A DNA stretch of 64,000 nt, taken from assembly GCA_963844865.1 (NCBI GenBank), contig CAWJPY010000011.1, positions 124,001 through 188,000 on the forward strand, read 5' to 3'. Position numbers and translations under genes: made by a program. Positions 46,718-55,742 of this stretch are shown here, one piece after another; position 1 is the first letter of the stretch, and every line of letters starts with the position of its first letter. Origin of the DNA: CAWJPY01 sp963844865. Lineage in GTDB: Bacteria; Acidobacteriota; Thermoanaerobaculia; Thermoanaerobaculales; Sulfomarinibacteraceae. The notes under the pieces were generated by a model, which saw only the letters and a program-made list of their open reading frames with translations, did no database searches and was not told the origin of the DNA.

Positions 46718-47502
46718 GCTCCACGACGACCGAGATGCCCGAGCGGGAGAGCTGGGACGAGGAGGACGAGCAGCTCCCGCGCATGACGTTGCTCGACCAC
46801 CTGGACGAGCTGCGGCGGCGACTCCTGTACTCGGTGGTGGCCATCCTCGTGGCCTTCCTGGGTTGCTGGTGGCTGTCGCCGACCATTTTCCACTGGTTGG
46901 AGCAGCCCTTCCTCGCAGCCGTGCCCAAGGGTGAGCAGCTCGCCTACACCGAGCTCATCGGACCGTTCATGCTCTACGTCAAGGTGGCCCTGCTGGCCGC
47001 CATCTTCCTGGCCTCGCCCGTGGTCCTGACCCAGGTGTGGCTGTTCATCAGGCCCGGTCTCTACCGCCGCGAGCGCCGCCTGGCCATCCCGTTCATCGTC
47101 TTCACGACCCTGTTCTTCCTGGCGGGCGGGTACTTCGGCTATCTGGTCGCGTTCCCCATGGTGGTGAGGTTCCTGCTCGAGGTGGGCAAGGACTTCAAGC
47201 AGGTGGTGACGGTCCAGACCTACTTCGGCATGATGACCAAGATCCTGCTCGGTCTCGGCCTCGTCTTCGAGCTGCCCATGCTCATCTTCTTCCTGGCTCG
47301 TCTCGGCCTCGTCACCGCGCGCTGGCTGCTGCGCTGGTTCAGGTGGGCGGTGCTGCTCATCTTCATCGCCGCGGCCATCATCACCCCCACCCCCGACATC
47401 GCCACCCAGACCGTCTTCGCCGTGCCCATGATGCTGCTCTACCTCCTGGGCATCGGGGTCGCGGCCCTGTTCGGGAAGAAGCGGGACCCGGAGGAGGGCT
47501 AG
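46714..47502 (+). CDS. tatC: Sec-independent translocase subunit TatC
   Basis: A 262-residue, six-helix receptor for twin-arginine signals: LLDHLDELRRRLLYSVVAIL, FLASPVVLTQVWLFIRPGLYRRER, FELPMLIFFLARLGLVTARWLLR and TPTPDIATQTVFAVPMMLLYL. GTG start overlaps tatA/B. Its TAG stop is directly followed, in the same frame, by the ttcA-like gene. Confidence 0.95.
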   Translation: MSSTTTEMPERESWDEEDEQLPRMTLLDHLDELRRRLLYSVVAILVAFLGCWWLSPTIFHWLEQPFLAAVPKGEQLAYTELIGPFMLYVKVALLAAIFLASPVVLTQVWLFIRPGLYRRERRLAIPFIVFTTLFFLAGGYFGYLVAFPMVVRFLLEVGKDFKQVVTVQTYFGMMTKILLGLGLVFELPMLIFFLARLGLVTARWLLRWFRWAVLLIFIAAAIITPTPDIATQTVFAVPMMLLYLLGIGVAALFGKKRDPEEG

Positions 47503-47505
47503 GCC

Positions 47506-48252
47506 CTGGTCGACGCGGCGCGTCTTGACCGCTGCGCGGGGCGCCTGATCGGGAAGCTGCGTCGCACCTGCCGGCGGTGGCCGGTCGTTCCCGAGGGCCG
47601 CCGGATCGCCATCGCCGTCTCGGGCGGCCTGGACAGCCTCTGCCTCGCCTACCTCCTCCAGTCCCACCGCAGGAGCCTGCGGCGCCCGCCCGAGCTGGTG
47701 GGGCTCCACGTCCGCCTGGATAGTGACGGGGCGACCCCGGGGGTCGGAGAAGCGGTCCATGACTGGTTCGGTGACCTCGGCATCCAGCTCGTGGAGGTGC
47801 CCGCCCGGCTCGACGGCGGTGAGGAGCTGCCCCTGGACTGCCACCGCTGCGCCACCATCCGCCGGCGCACCCTGCTGGAGGCGGCGGAGGCCCGAGGGTG
47901 CAGCCACGTGGCGCTCGGGCACCACGCGGACGACGTCGTCGAGACCTTCCTGCTGTCCCTCTTCTACACGGGGAACGGTGCTCTGATGCCGCCCGTGCGA
48001 AGCTACTTCGACGGGGCGATGACGCTCGTCCGCCCCCTTTTCGAGATCCAGAGACGGGAGCTGGAGCGGCTCGCGCGCCTGGGCGCCTTCCCGGTCCAAC
48101 CGGAGGGCTGCCGGGCCGCCGGGGAGGGACGCCGGCAGCGAGTCGTGAGCGCCCTGGCCGCTCTCGGCCGCGACCAGCGACTGGTGCGCCGACAGCTCTT
48201 CTGGGCGGTGGTGCGCCACGGTGAACAGAACCAGGAGGCGGGGGATGGATGA
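47506..48252 (+). CDS. TtcA-like PP-loop ATPase (tRNA thiolation family), apparent CTG start
   Basis: The product has PP-loop IAVSGGLDSLCLAYLLQ, the CHRC pair, GCSHVALGHHADDVVETFLLSLFY, MPPVRSYF and LVRPLF, all TtcA landmarks. The second CxxC of TtcA is missing (QPEGCRAAGEG instead of PCNLCGSQ), which may alter the iron-sulfur site. There is no ATG, GTG or TTG between the tatC stop and the PP-loop. CTG 47506 with GGAGGAGGG upstream is the best start; stop-codon readthrough from tatC, which is in the same frame, is an alternative. The end overlaps the next gene by eight bases. Confidence 0.8.
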   Translation: MVDAARLDRCAGRLIGKLRRTCRRWPVVPEGRRIAIAVSGGLDSLCLAYLLQSHRRSLRRPPELVGLHVRLDSDGATPGVGEAVHDWFGDLGIQLVEVPARLDGGEELPLDCHRCATIRRRTLLEAAEARGCSHVALGHHADDVVETFLLSLFYTGNGALMPPVRSYFDGAMTLVRPLFEIQRRELERLARLGAFPVQPEGCRAAGEGRRQRVVSALAALGRDQRLVRRQLFWAVVRHGEQNQEAGDG

Positions 48253-48877
48253 GGACCAGATGACCACCGACGGCGACGCCACCGGGTCGGGTTGGGAGGA
48301 CGCCTGGGAGATCGACGTCGCGGTCCGAGGGCCGGAGGACATGCTGACCGCGATGCTCATGCGCGATTTCATGCACGGACAGTCCGTGGACGTGGACCTC
48401 GCCGATCAGGGGGGCGTCGTGGAGGTGGACTACCTGGCGGGGGATGAGGAGGATACGGGCACGTACCGGCTCCTCCTCACCGCCCACGTGCGCGGTCCCG
48501 TGGAGCGGGCCCTGATCCAGGAGCTCACCCGGAACCTCCTCGAGGAGGCCCTGACCGAGGCGGAACGGCTGGCCGCCGACCGCGAGCCCCTGGGGGCACG
48601 TCCCCTCGCGGAGCTGCGCTTCGCACCGGTCCGGGAGAACGAGGAGCGCTGGGACCTGGTGGTGCCCGACTGGTTGGCGCCGGATGGCGCCGAGGTGCCG
48701 TTCGGGTTCCGGCCGTTGATCGCCGCCAGCGGCGAGCCATGGCCGAGCGACACCCAGCTCGACGCCCACGGCCGGGTGGTGGCGGTCGCCCACGACGACA
48801 CGCTCCACCTCTACGGCGTGCCGGCGCCTTCCGTGGTCGACGAGGAACGTCGCCTTCCGGTCCACCCCTCCGGCTGA
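48245..48877 (+). CDS. Hypothetical acidic protein
   Basis: A 210-residue soluble, acidic protein without a recognised family; helix around ALIQELTRNLLEEALTEAERL, strand-rich C-terminus (DTLHLYGVPAPSVVDEE). AGGAGGCGGGGG precedes the ATG. Coupled to the ttcA-like gene by an eight-base overlap, which is the only clue to its role. Confidence 0.65.
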   Translation: MDEDQMTTDGDATGSGWEDAWEIDVAVRGPEDMLTAMLMRDFMHGQSVDVDLADQGGVVEVDYLAGDEEDTGTYRLLLTAHVRGPVERALIQELTRNLLEEALTEAERLAADREPLGARPLAELRFAPVRENEERWDLVVPDWLAPDGAEVPFGFRPLIAASGEPWPSDTQLDAHGRVVAVAHDDTLHLYGVPAPSVVDEERRLPVHPSG

Positions 48878-48895
48878 GTGTCCCCGTCCTCGCCC

Positions 48896-49080
48896 GTCCG
48901 AGCCGAGGCGTCAGCGGGCAGCGGCGGCGATTGTGACCGCGACCGCGAGCAGCGGCTGCGACAGGGGCCGGCCACCGGCCACGTCTTCCCACCAGCGACC
49001 CGGAGCCACCATGGTGCAGATCGCTGCCGACGAACGTTGCCGCGGACACGGATGCGGACACGGATGCGGACACGGGAGGG
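48896..49080. repeat. Decayed simple sequence with a half copy (D) of the palindrome module
   Basis: 48968-49013 matches the right arm of palindromes A and B (CCGGCCACCGGC.ACGT, then GCGACCCGGAGCCACCATG). It is followed by GATCGCTGCCGACG and GCGGACACGGAT repeats (about 49055-49080) and preceded by degenerate GCAGCGG sequence. Left arm not found. Confidence 0.65.
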
Positions 49081-49091
49081 GATGGGGGAGC

Positions 49092-49120
49092 TTGTAGCGT
49101 CAAAGAGGGCCGTGTATACT
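49092..49120 (+). promoter_or_regulatory. rplS promoter TTGTAG-17-TATACT
   Basis: A near-consensus -10 TATACT (49115-49120) and -35 TTGTAG (49092-49097), 17-base spacer, 43 bases before the rplS start. Confidence 0.75.
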
Positions 49121-49163
49121 CCGCCCCCGCGAATGGTGATCTCTCACCTGCGGAGGCGGGATC

Positions 49164-49514
49164 ATGGATCTGATTCGAGAAGCGACGCAAGAGTATCTGA
49201 AGAGCGACATCCCGGACTTCCGTGCCGGTGACACGGTGAAGGTGCACGTTCTCCTCAAGGAAGGCGAGAAGGAACGGATCCAGATCTTCGAAGGCCTGGT
49301 GATCTCGCGCAAGCATGGCGGCGTGGCGGAGACCTTCACGGTGCGCAAGATCTCGTCCGGCATCGGTGTGGAGCGCACATTCCCCCTGCACACCCCCTCC
49401 ATCGCCAAGATCGAGGTCGGTCGTCGGGGGCGCGTGCGGCGGGCGAAGCTCTACTACATCCGAGGTCTGCGGGGCAAGGCGGCGCGCATCAAGGAGCGGG
49501 CCCGAGCCCGCTGA
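49164..49514 (+). CDS. rplS: 50S ribosomal protein L19
   Basis: A 116-residue ribosomal protein: DIPDFRAGDTVKVHVLLKEG, RIQIFEGLVISRKHGG, ETFTVRKISSGIGVERTFPL, GRRGRVRRAKLYYIRGLRGKAARIKE (cut here). GGAGG precedes the ATG by seven bases. The usual rimM-trmD neighbours are absent. Confidence 0.97.
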   Translation: MDLIREATQEYLKSDIPDFRAGDTVKVHVLLKEGEKERIQIFEGLVISRKHGGVAETFTVRKISSGIGVERTFPLHTPSIAKIEVGRRGRVRRAKLYYIRGLRGKAARIKERARAR

Positions 49515-49764
49515 CGGGCCCTCGGGGCCGAGAGCCGGACCCAGCGGCAACGCTTTCCTCCGCGCCGACACCCTTCGGAAATCACCAGCCGTTCCGCCTG
49601 GCGCGTGGTCGCCAGGTCGGCTGCGCGCCACCGGTCGATCATGGTCGAGGGCGGTCCCCGGCGTTCCCGGCGTCGTGGCCGCAGCTCGTTGTGGTGCAGA
49701 GCTTTGACGCTGGGCCTGTGTTACCATGAGACGAACCGACGAAGGGGTCGGAGAGCAGTGTGCC

Positions 49765-52363
49765 ATGGCGGCAAGTCGGGACAGAATCCTCCGCGACGCT
49801 GAGAAGCTCGTCCAGAAGGGCAAGCTCGATCAGGCTATCCGCGAGTACGAGAAACTGCTCAAGAACAACCCGAACGACCCCAACACCATCAACCGGGTCG
49901 GCGATCTCTACGGGCGTGTGGGGCAGGTCGACAAGGCGGTCGAGCTCTATGAGCGGATCGCCGACCACTTCACCCAGGACGGCTTCACCACCAAGGCCAT
50001 CGCGATCCTGAAGAAGATCAATCGGCTGGCCCCACAGCGTCTCGACATCTTCGACCAACTGGCGGAGCTGTACATCCAGCAGGGCCTGGTCGTGGAGGCC
50101 AAGGCCCAGTACCGGATGCTGGTCGACTGGTACCTGAAGAACGGCGACCTCGAGCGTGCGGTCACGACCCAGGAGAAGCTGGTTCAGCTGGATCCCAACA
50201 ACCACATGGCCCATCTCCGCCAGGCCGACCTGCTGATGCAGGCCGAGCGTCCGGAGGATGCGCTGGCCGTCTATGACAACCTGGGGAAGGTCCTCCTGGA
50301 GAGAGAAGCTGGACGAGGCCGAGCGCCTGTACCGGCACGCCCTCGACCAGGACCCTCCGCACGGTGAGTTCGTCGCCCCGCTGTGCGAGGCGTTGCTGGA
50401 CGCCGGCCGCACCACGGTGGCCCGGGAGTTCATACACGCCGGGCTGCAACGGTCCCCGTCGTCGCAGCTGCTGCGGGCCCTGGAAGTGCGGGTCCTGGTG
50501 GCGTTCGGGGAAATCGACGCCGCCCTCGGCAAGGCCGACGACGTGCTCTCCGACCGGCCGGACGATCACCGACTCCGAGCGGTGGTCGTCAACGCGCTGG
50601 TGGCCTCGGGGGATGCCGAAAAGGCGCGGGAGACCGTTCTGCCGTCGGCCGAAAAGATGCTGGATCGCGGTGAGTTCGGGGCCGCTCAGCGGCTCCTCGC
50701 GGAGCTGCTGACATCCCTGCCGGACGACCGTGCCGTGCTCAATCTGGCGGTTCGCGCCTACCGACCGGCGGGCGATGACGAGATGCTCCACGAGCTCGTG
50801 GCGAGGCTGGCTGACAGCTACTTTGAGGCCGGCGAGCACGAGCCCGCCCAGCGGTTATACGTGGAGCTTCTGGAGGCGCAGCCCAAGAACAACGCCTACC
50901 GTGAACGGCTCGCGACGATTCAGAGCGTGGAGCCGGATCAGGTCATCATCTCGGCGCCGGCTCAGGAGGAGGCGGTGCTGGTACCGCCCCGCGCTGAGAT
51001 GTCGACCCCGGCGGAGCCTCCGCAGGAACCACGCGATGCGCCTGCTTCCGCTGTCGCGACGGGGGAGTTCGATCCCGACGAGCGTCTCGCGGAGGCGAAG
51101 GTCTTCGCCAAGTACGGCCTGCTGGAGAAGGCGACCGCCCATCTCGAGGAGATCATCCGCTCCTACCCGGACCGGATGGAGGCGCGCGCGATCCTGGTGT
51201 CGCTGTATGTGGAGCAGGATGACAAGAGATCGGCGCTGACGGTGGCGAGGCCGCTGGTCGACCACTACCGGACCGTGGGGGACGGTCAGGCGGTGGAGAC
51301 GCTCCTGAACTCCCTGCCCGAGCTCTCTGGAAGGGAGGAGCCCACCGAGGGCGCGGACGAGGACGTGGTGGTGCTCCTGGACCTGGATGACACGCCCGAG
51401 GAGGCCCGGCCGGCCGAGACGGAAGGGGCGGCCGCGCGTGCGGACGACCTCCCGGAGGTTTCCTTCGACGAGGAAGAGTTCGTCATCGATCTCGACGCGT
51501 TGGAGGGGCCGGCGGCCGAGGAGACGATACCCCAGACCGCGGAGCCGGCTCCGCAGGCGCCCACGGCGACCGACGAGGACGGCAGCGAGGAGCTGGTGGA
51601 GATCAGCGAGTCGTTCGATGGACCGCCGGTCGCGGACCTCGATCAGCTCGACTTCTTCATCGACCAGGCGCTCCACGAGGACGCCATGCGCCTCCTGGGA
51701 CGGCTGGAGGAGGAGTTCCCCGGTCATCCCGAGGTGACCGAGCGGCGGCTCGCCCTCAAGGCCAAGGGCGTGCTCCTGGAGGAGGTCGTCGCCGGCGCCG
51801 AGGAGCCGGAGCAGCTCTTCGCCGACGAGGAGGAGTCCTACATCGATCTCGCCAAGGAGCTGGAGCGGGAGCTTGCCGAGGAGGAGGCGATGGTGGACGA
51901 GGCCACCGGCCGCGGCAAGGAGGAGGCCATCCTCGAGGAGGTCTTCCGCGAGTTCCAGAAGGGTGTCGCGGAGCAGCTCTCGGAGTCCGACAGCGACACC
52001 CACTTCAACCTCGGGATCGCGTACAAGGAGATGGGCTTGTTGCCCGAGGCGATCCGCGAGTTCCAGGTGTCGTCGCGGGACGCCAAGCTGTTCGTGGAGT
52101 GCTGCTCCCTGATCGGCATCTGCTACGTGGAGCAGGGGATGTGGAGCGAGGCCGCCGGCTGGTACGAGAAGGCCCTGGATTCTCCGGACATCAGCGGCGA
52201 CGCGGAGCTCGCCCTCCGCTACGATCTCGGCACGGCTCTGGAATCGGCCGGGGACCATGACCGGGCCATGGACATGTTCGAGCTCATCGCGGCCGCCGAT
52301 CCCGGCTACCGGGACGTCGCCGACCGGCTCAGCTCCCTCAGCGAGCACCGCCAGGCCAACTGA
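49765..52363 (+). CDS. Large TPR protein (one frameshift)
   Basis: About 865 residues. N-terminal TPR array (KLVQKGKLDQAIREYEKLLK, NTINRVGDLYGRVGQVDKAV, HLRQADLLMQAERPEDAL), a long middle part with TPR-like helices and acidic linkers (DEDVVVLLDLDD, FDEEEFVIDLDALEG), and a C-terminal TPR block (THFNLGIAYKEMGLLPEAI). The frame shifts near 50305 within GAGAGAGAAG: restoring an AG pair (or dropping one base) gives LLEREKLDEAERLYRHAL. Cytoplasmic scaffold likely; partner unknown. ATG 49726 in frame is an alternative start. Confidence 0.82.
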
Positions 52364-52378
52364 CGCGAGGCCCGGGGT

Positions 52379-53461
52379 TCACTGGGAGCGGTCGCGCCGG
52401 GCCACGGCGCGATTCATGGACTGGGCGCGCTGAATGGCCTGGCGGAGGATGACGCCCACGATGTGTCCCTGAGCATCCACCACGGGCGCCACGTCCCGCT
52501 GCTCCCGCTCCAGCAGGTCCAGTGCATCGGAGAGCGAGGCGTCCCCGGCGATGGCCGCCGCCATGGGCGACGCCGCCTCGCCCGCCGTGCCCGGATGGCC
52601 GGGATGCTGGCGCACCGACGCCCACAGGCGCGCCGCGGGGAGAAAGCCGAGGGCGCGCGTCCCGTCGTGGACGACGTACTCGCTGCCCGGTGCCTCGCGG
52701 GACGAGGCCGCAAGCGCGGCCAACGAGGCATCGGGTCCCACCAGCTCGACGTTGCGAAGCATCACCTCCTCCACCCGGCTGCGATCCAGAGCCCGCAGCT
52801 TGAGGGCCAGCCGGAGCTCGCTGTTCGCGCCGGGGAAGAGGAGCAGGCCGGCAAGGAAGAGCCACGGCTCATGGAGCACGCCCGCCACCATGAGCGCCAC
52901 GGCGAGTGCCTGGCCCGCGGACGCCGTCCACACCGTGGCCCGAACCCAGCCCAGCCGTGAGGCCAACGCCCCCCTGGCCACGCGGCCCCCGTCGAGCGGG
53001 AAGGCGGGGAGCAGATTGAAGCCCGCGATCACCAGGTTGCCCCAGAAGAGGAACGACAGGACGTCGTGGAAGCTGCTGCCCGACAACGTCAGCGCGCCTC
53101 CGCCGGTAGCCGCGAGCACGATGGCGGCCAGGACCAGGTTCACCGCCGGGCCGGCCGCTGCGATGGCGCGCTCGATGCTGCCGGAGGGCGGCCTCCGCTC
53201 CATCTGGGCCACGCCGCCGAAGGGGTAGAGGGTGATCTCGCTGATGGGGATGTCGTAGTGCAGCGCCACGGCGGCGTGGCCCATCTCGTGGAGGACCACG
53301 CAGGCGAAGATGAGGACCAGGAGGAGCGACTGCAGGGCCGCGAGCCTGAGATCGGCGGCGGTGCCCATCCGCCAGCCCAGGAAGGCGGGCAGGAGGACGA
53401 AGCTCAGGTGGACCCTGATGGGGACCCGACGGAAGCGCAGGATGCGAACCGAGAGCCGCAT
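52379..53461 (-). CDS. Site-2-protease-family metalloprotease with CBS domains
   Basis: A 360-residue membrane protease with HEMGHAAVAL (HExxH), YPFGGVAQMER, AAGPAVNLVLA and FPLDGGRVARGALA, then a cytoplasmic pair of CBS domains (about residues 225-345) that may sense adenosyl ligands. Six membrane helices. Starts just after the nth stop codon and is likely in one operon with nth. Confidence 0.9.
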   Translation of the reverse strand: MRLSVRILRFRRVPIRVHLSFVLLPAFLGWRMGTAADLRLAALQSLLLVLIFACVVLHEMGHAAVALHYDIPISEITLYPFGGVAQMERRPPSGSIERAIAAAGPAVNLVLAAIVLAATGGGALTLSGSSFHDVLSFLFWGNLVIAGFNLLPAFPLDGGRVARGALASRLGWVRATVWTASAGQALAVALMVAGVLHEPWLFLAGLLLFPGANSELRLALKLRALDRSRVEEVMLRNVELVGPDASLAALAASSREAPGSEYVVHDGTRALGFLPAARLWASVRQHPGHPGTAGEAASPMAAAIAGDASLSDALDLLEREQRDVAPVVDAQGHIVGVILRQAIQRAQSMNRAVARRDRSQ

Positions 53462-53466
53462 CGATG

Positions 53467-54135
53467 CTACCGGTGCCGGCTGACACCCACGCGGGGGCAC
53501 TCCTCGGCGAGGGGGCAGCCGGTGCAGCGCGGCGACGTGGGGTGGCAGCGATGCTGTCCGAAGGTGACGAGGAGATCGTTGATCTCGATCCAGTGGGCGC
53601 GCGGCAGCACCCTCTGCAGGGCGCGCTCAGTGGCCTCGGGCGTGCCCGTGTCCACCAACCCCAGCCGGTTGGAGATGCGGTGGACGTGGGTGTCGACGCA
53701 GATCGCGGGGATGCCGAACCCCAGGCCGAGCACCAGGTTGGTCGTCTTTCTCCCCACCCCCGGCAGTGCGAGGAGCGCCTCCTCCGAGGACGGGACGAGA
53801 CCATCGAAGTCCGCGCAGATCCTCTCGGCGATGGCTCTGAGCTGGCGGGCTTTGGTGTTGTAGAAGCCGGCCGGGTAGATGGCCTCGGCGATGGCCTCCG
53901 GTTCCAGCGCCGCGAGGGCCGCGGCTGTGGGCGCGGCGGCCAGGAGTCGACGGCTGGCCGTGCGGGTGACCTCGTCCTTGGTTCGCAGCGAGATGATGCA
54001 GGACACCAGGAGCCGAAAGGGTGACCGGGCGGTGAGAGCGCTCTCGCCGAGGGCCGTCGCCCGCCATTGTTCGCGGTACGCCCGCAGCCTGGCGATCAGC
54101 TCCTCGATGCGGGGGCGGCTCCAGCGCGCCGTCAT
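53467..54135 (-). CDS. nth: Endonuclease III
   Basis: A 222-residue DNA glycosylase/AP lyase: catalytic K in LRTKDEVTRTASRRL, helix-hairpin-helix ALLALPGVGRKTTNLVLGLG, catalytic D in CVDTHVHRISNRLGL, and [4Fe-4S] ligands CHPTSPRCTGCPLAEECP (C-x6-C-x2-C-x5-C). ATG 54135 overlaps the stop of a small upstream frame. Confidence 0.95.
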   Translation of the reverse strand: MTARWSRPRIEELIARLRAYREQWRATALGESALTARSPFRLLVSCIISLRTKDEVTRTASRRLLAAAPTAAALAALEPEAIAEAIYPAGFYNTKARQLRAIAERICADFDGLVPSSEEALLALPGVGRKTTNLVLGLGFGIPAICVDTHVHRISNRLGLVDTGTPEATERALQRVLPRAHWIEINDLLVTFGQHRCHPTSPRCTGCPLAEECPRVGVSRHR

Positions 54136-54398
54136 CGGCGTGCCGCTCCGTCGATCGCAGAAGTGGCGCGGCGCGTCTGCGAGACGGACGCAGCGGTCAC
54201 CCCGACGGCTGCCGCCCCCGTGGAACCCGATTCCCGGGACGGGCCGGTCAGGTGGACCCGAACGACGCGATCCGTGGCGGTCCGAACCAGGCAGCCCGTC
54301 GTCTCCGCGACGGCGACGAGGAGCGGCTCCGGCGCCTGGGCGATGGGGCGGGAGCACGTCAGCGTGAAGGTCACCACCGGGGCTCGTGCAGAGGCCAC
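54132..54398 (-). CDS. Possible small protein coupled to nth
   Basis: An 88-codon frame with GC-rich third positions and a stop overlapping the nth start (ATGA), which favours a real gene. No ribosome binding site precedes the GTG, and no family is recognised. It could be longer upstream or spurious. Confidence 0.35.
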   Translation of the reverse strand: MASARAPVVTFTLTCSRPIAQAPEPLLVAVAETTGCLVRTATDRVVRVHLTGPSRESGSTGAAAVGVTAASVSQTRRATSAIDGAARR

Positions 54399-54539
54399 CC
54401 AGGGATGATGGAGGGTCGCACGGGGTGCGTCAACAGCATCGGGGAACGCCCCCGGGATATCGGTGCCATTCCCGCAGTGACCAGGGGGAGCTCCGCCGGA
54501 AGGACCGCCATTCGTTGACCGGCCTTGGCGGTGGGGTGT

Positions 54540-54563
54540 ACCCTCCGGGTTTCGAGGGAGGGT
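54540..54563 (+). promoter_or_regulatory. Hairpin sequestering the metK ribosome binding site
   Basis: ACCCTCC (54540-54546) pairs perfectly with GGAGGGT (54557-54563), which contains the Shine-Dalgarno sequence two bases before the metK ATG. The remaining leader back to 54399 has GC-rich inverted repeats but no riboswitch consensus I can recognise. Confidence 0.5.
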
Positions 54564-54565
54564 CG

Positions 54566-55717
54566 ATGGCGCCCAACGGCAGGCACGTGTTCACGTCGGA
54601 GTCGGTCACCGAGGGTCATCCCGACAAGATCGCCGATCAGATCTCGGACGCGATCCTGGATGCAGTGATCGCGGACGACCCCCGGGGCAGGGTGGCCTGC
54701 GAGACCCTGGTGACGACCGGCCTGGCCTTCATCGCCGGGGAGATCAGCACCACCACCTACGTCGACCTATCGAGCGTCGTCCGGGAGACGATCAAGAACA
54801 TCGGCTACACGCGCGCCAAGTTCGGCTTCGACTACGAGACCTGCGCCGTGATCTCCTCCATCGACCCCCAGTCGTCGGACATCGCCCTCGGCGTGGACGG
54901 CGGCGGGGCCGGGGACCAGGGCCTCATGTTCGGCTACGCGTCCGACGAGACACCCGAGCTCATGCCCATGCCGGTGATGCTGGCCCACAAGCTCACCATG
55001 CGGCTGAGCGCCGTCCGCCGCTCCGACGAGGTCGACTGGCTCCGTCCGGACGGCAAGAGCCAGGTGTCCATCGAGTACGACTCCACGGTGCCGAAGAGAG
55101 TGGAGGCGGTGGTGATCTCCTGCCAGCACGCCGACACGGTCACCATCCGTGATCTCCGGGAGGAGATCCGTGAACGGGTCATCCGCGCCGTGATTCCCGC
55201 CCACCTGATGGACGACGACACCAAGGTGTTCATCAACCCCACGGGCCGTTTCGTGGTGGGAGGGCCCCAGGGTGACTGTGGTCTCACCGGGCGCAAGATC
55301 ATCGTCGACACCTACGGCGGAGTGGGCTCCCACGGTGGCGGGGCGTTCTCGGGGAAGGACCCGTCCAAGGTGGACCGGTCCGCGTCGTACATGGCGCGGC
55401 ACGTGGCCAAGAACATCGTCGCCGCCGGCCTCGCAAAGCGGGCGGAGGTGCAGCTCGCCTACGCCATCGGTGTGGTGGACCCGGTGTCGGTCATGGTGGA
55501 CACGCTGGGCACCGGAGAGGTGGGGAACGAGGAGCTCACGATCGCCATCCGCGAGGTCTTCCCCCTGACGCCGCTCGGGATCATCGAGTACCTGGACCTG
55601 CTCCGGCCGATCTACAGGAAGACGGCGGCCTACGGCCACTTCGGCCGCGACGATCCGGACTTCACGTGGGAACGCACGCACCGGACCGCCGATCTGCGGA
55701 CCGCGTGCAAGATCTGA
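54566..55717 (+). CDS. metK: S-adenosylmethionine synthase
   Basis: A 383-residue enzyme making SAM from methionine and ATP: FTSESVTEGHPDKIADQISD, GVDGGGAGDQGLMFGYA, the metal/ATP loop FVVGGPQGDCGLTGRKIIVD and GGGAFSGKDPSKVDRSASY (K+ and phosphate binding). Starts after a GGGAGGG binding site that can be folded away. Confidence 0.97.
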   Translation: MAPNGRHVFTSESVTEGHPDKIADQISDAILDAVIADDPRGRVACETLVTTGLAFIAGEISTTTYVDLSSVVRETIKNIGYTRAKFGFDYETCAVISSIDPQSSDIALGVDGGGAGDQGLMFGYASDETPELMPMPVMLAHKLTMRLSAVRRSDEVDWLRPDGKSQVSIEYDSTVPKRVEAVVISCQHADTVTIRDLREEIRERVIRAVIPAHLMDDDTKVFINPTGRFVVGGPQGDCGLTGRKIIVDTYGGVGSHGGGAFSGKDPSKVDRSASYMARHVAKNIVAAGLAKRAEVQLAYAIGVVDPVSVMVDTLGTGEVGNEELTIAIREVFPLTPLGIIEYLDLLRPIYRKTAAYGHFGRDDPDFTWERTHRTADLRTACKI

Positions 55718-55742
55718 GCCCCGCCCGTCTCGTCGCGGCGCG

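Noticed and set aside
54399..54565. Known SAM riboswitch upstream of metK
   Set aside because: No match to the conserved cores of SAM-I, SAM-II or SAH riboswitches could be recognised; only the SD hairpin is reported.
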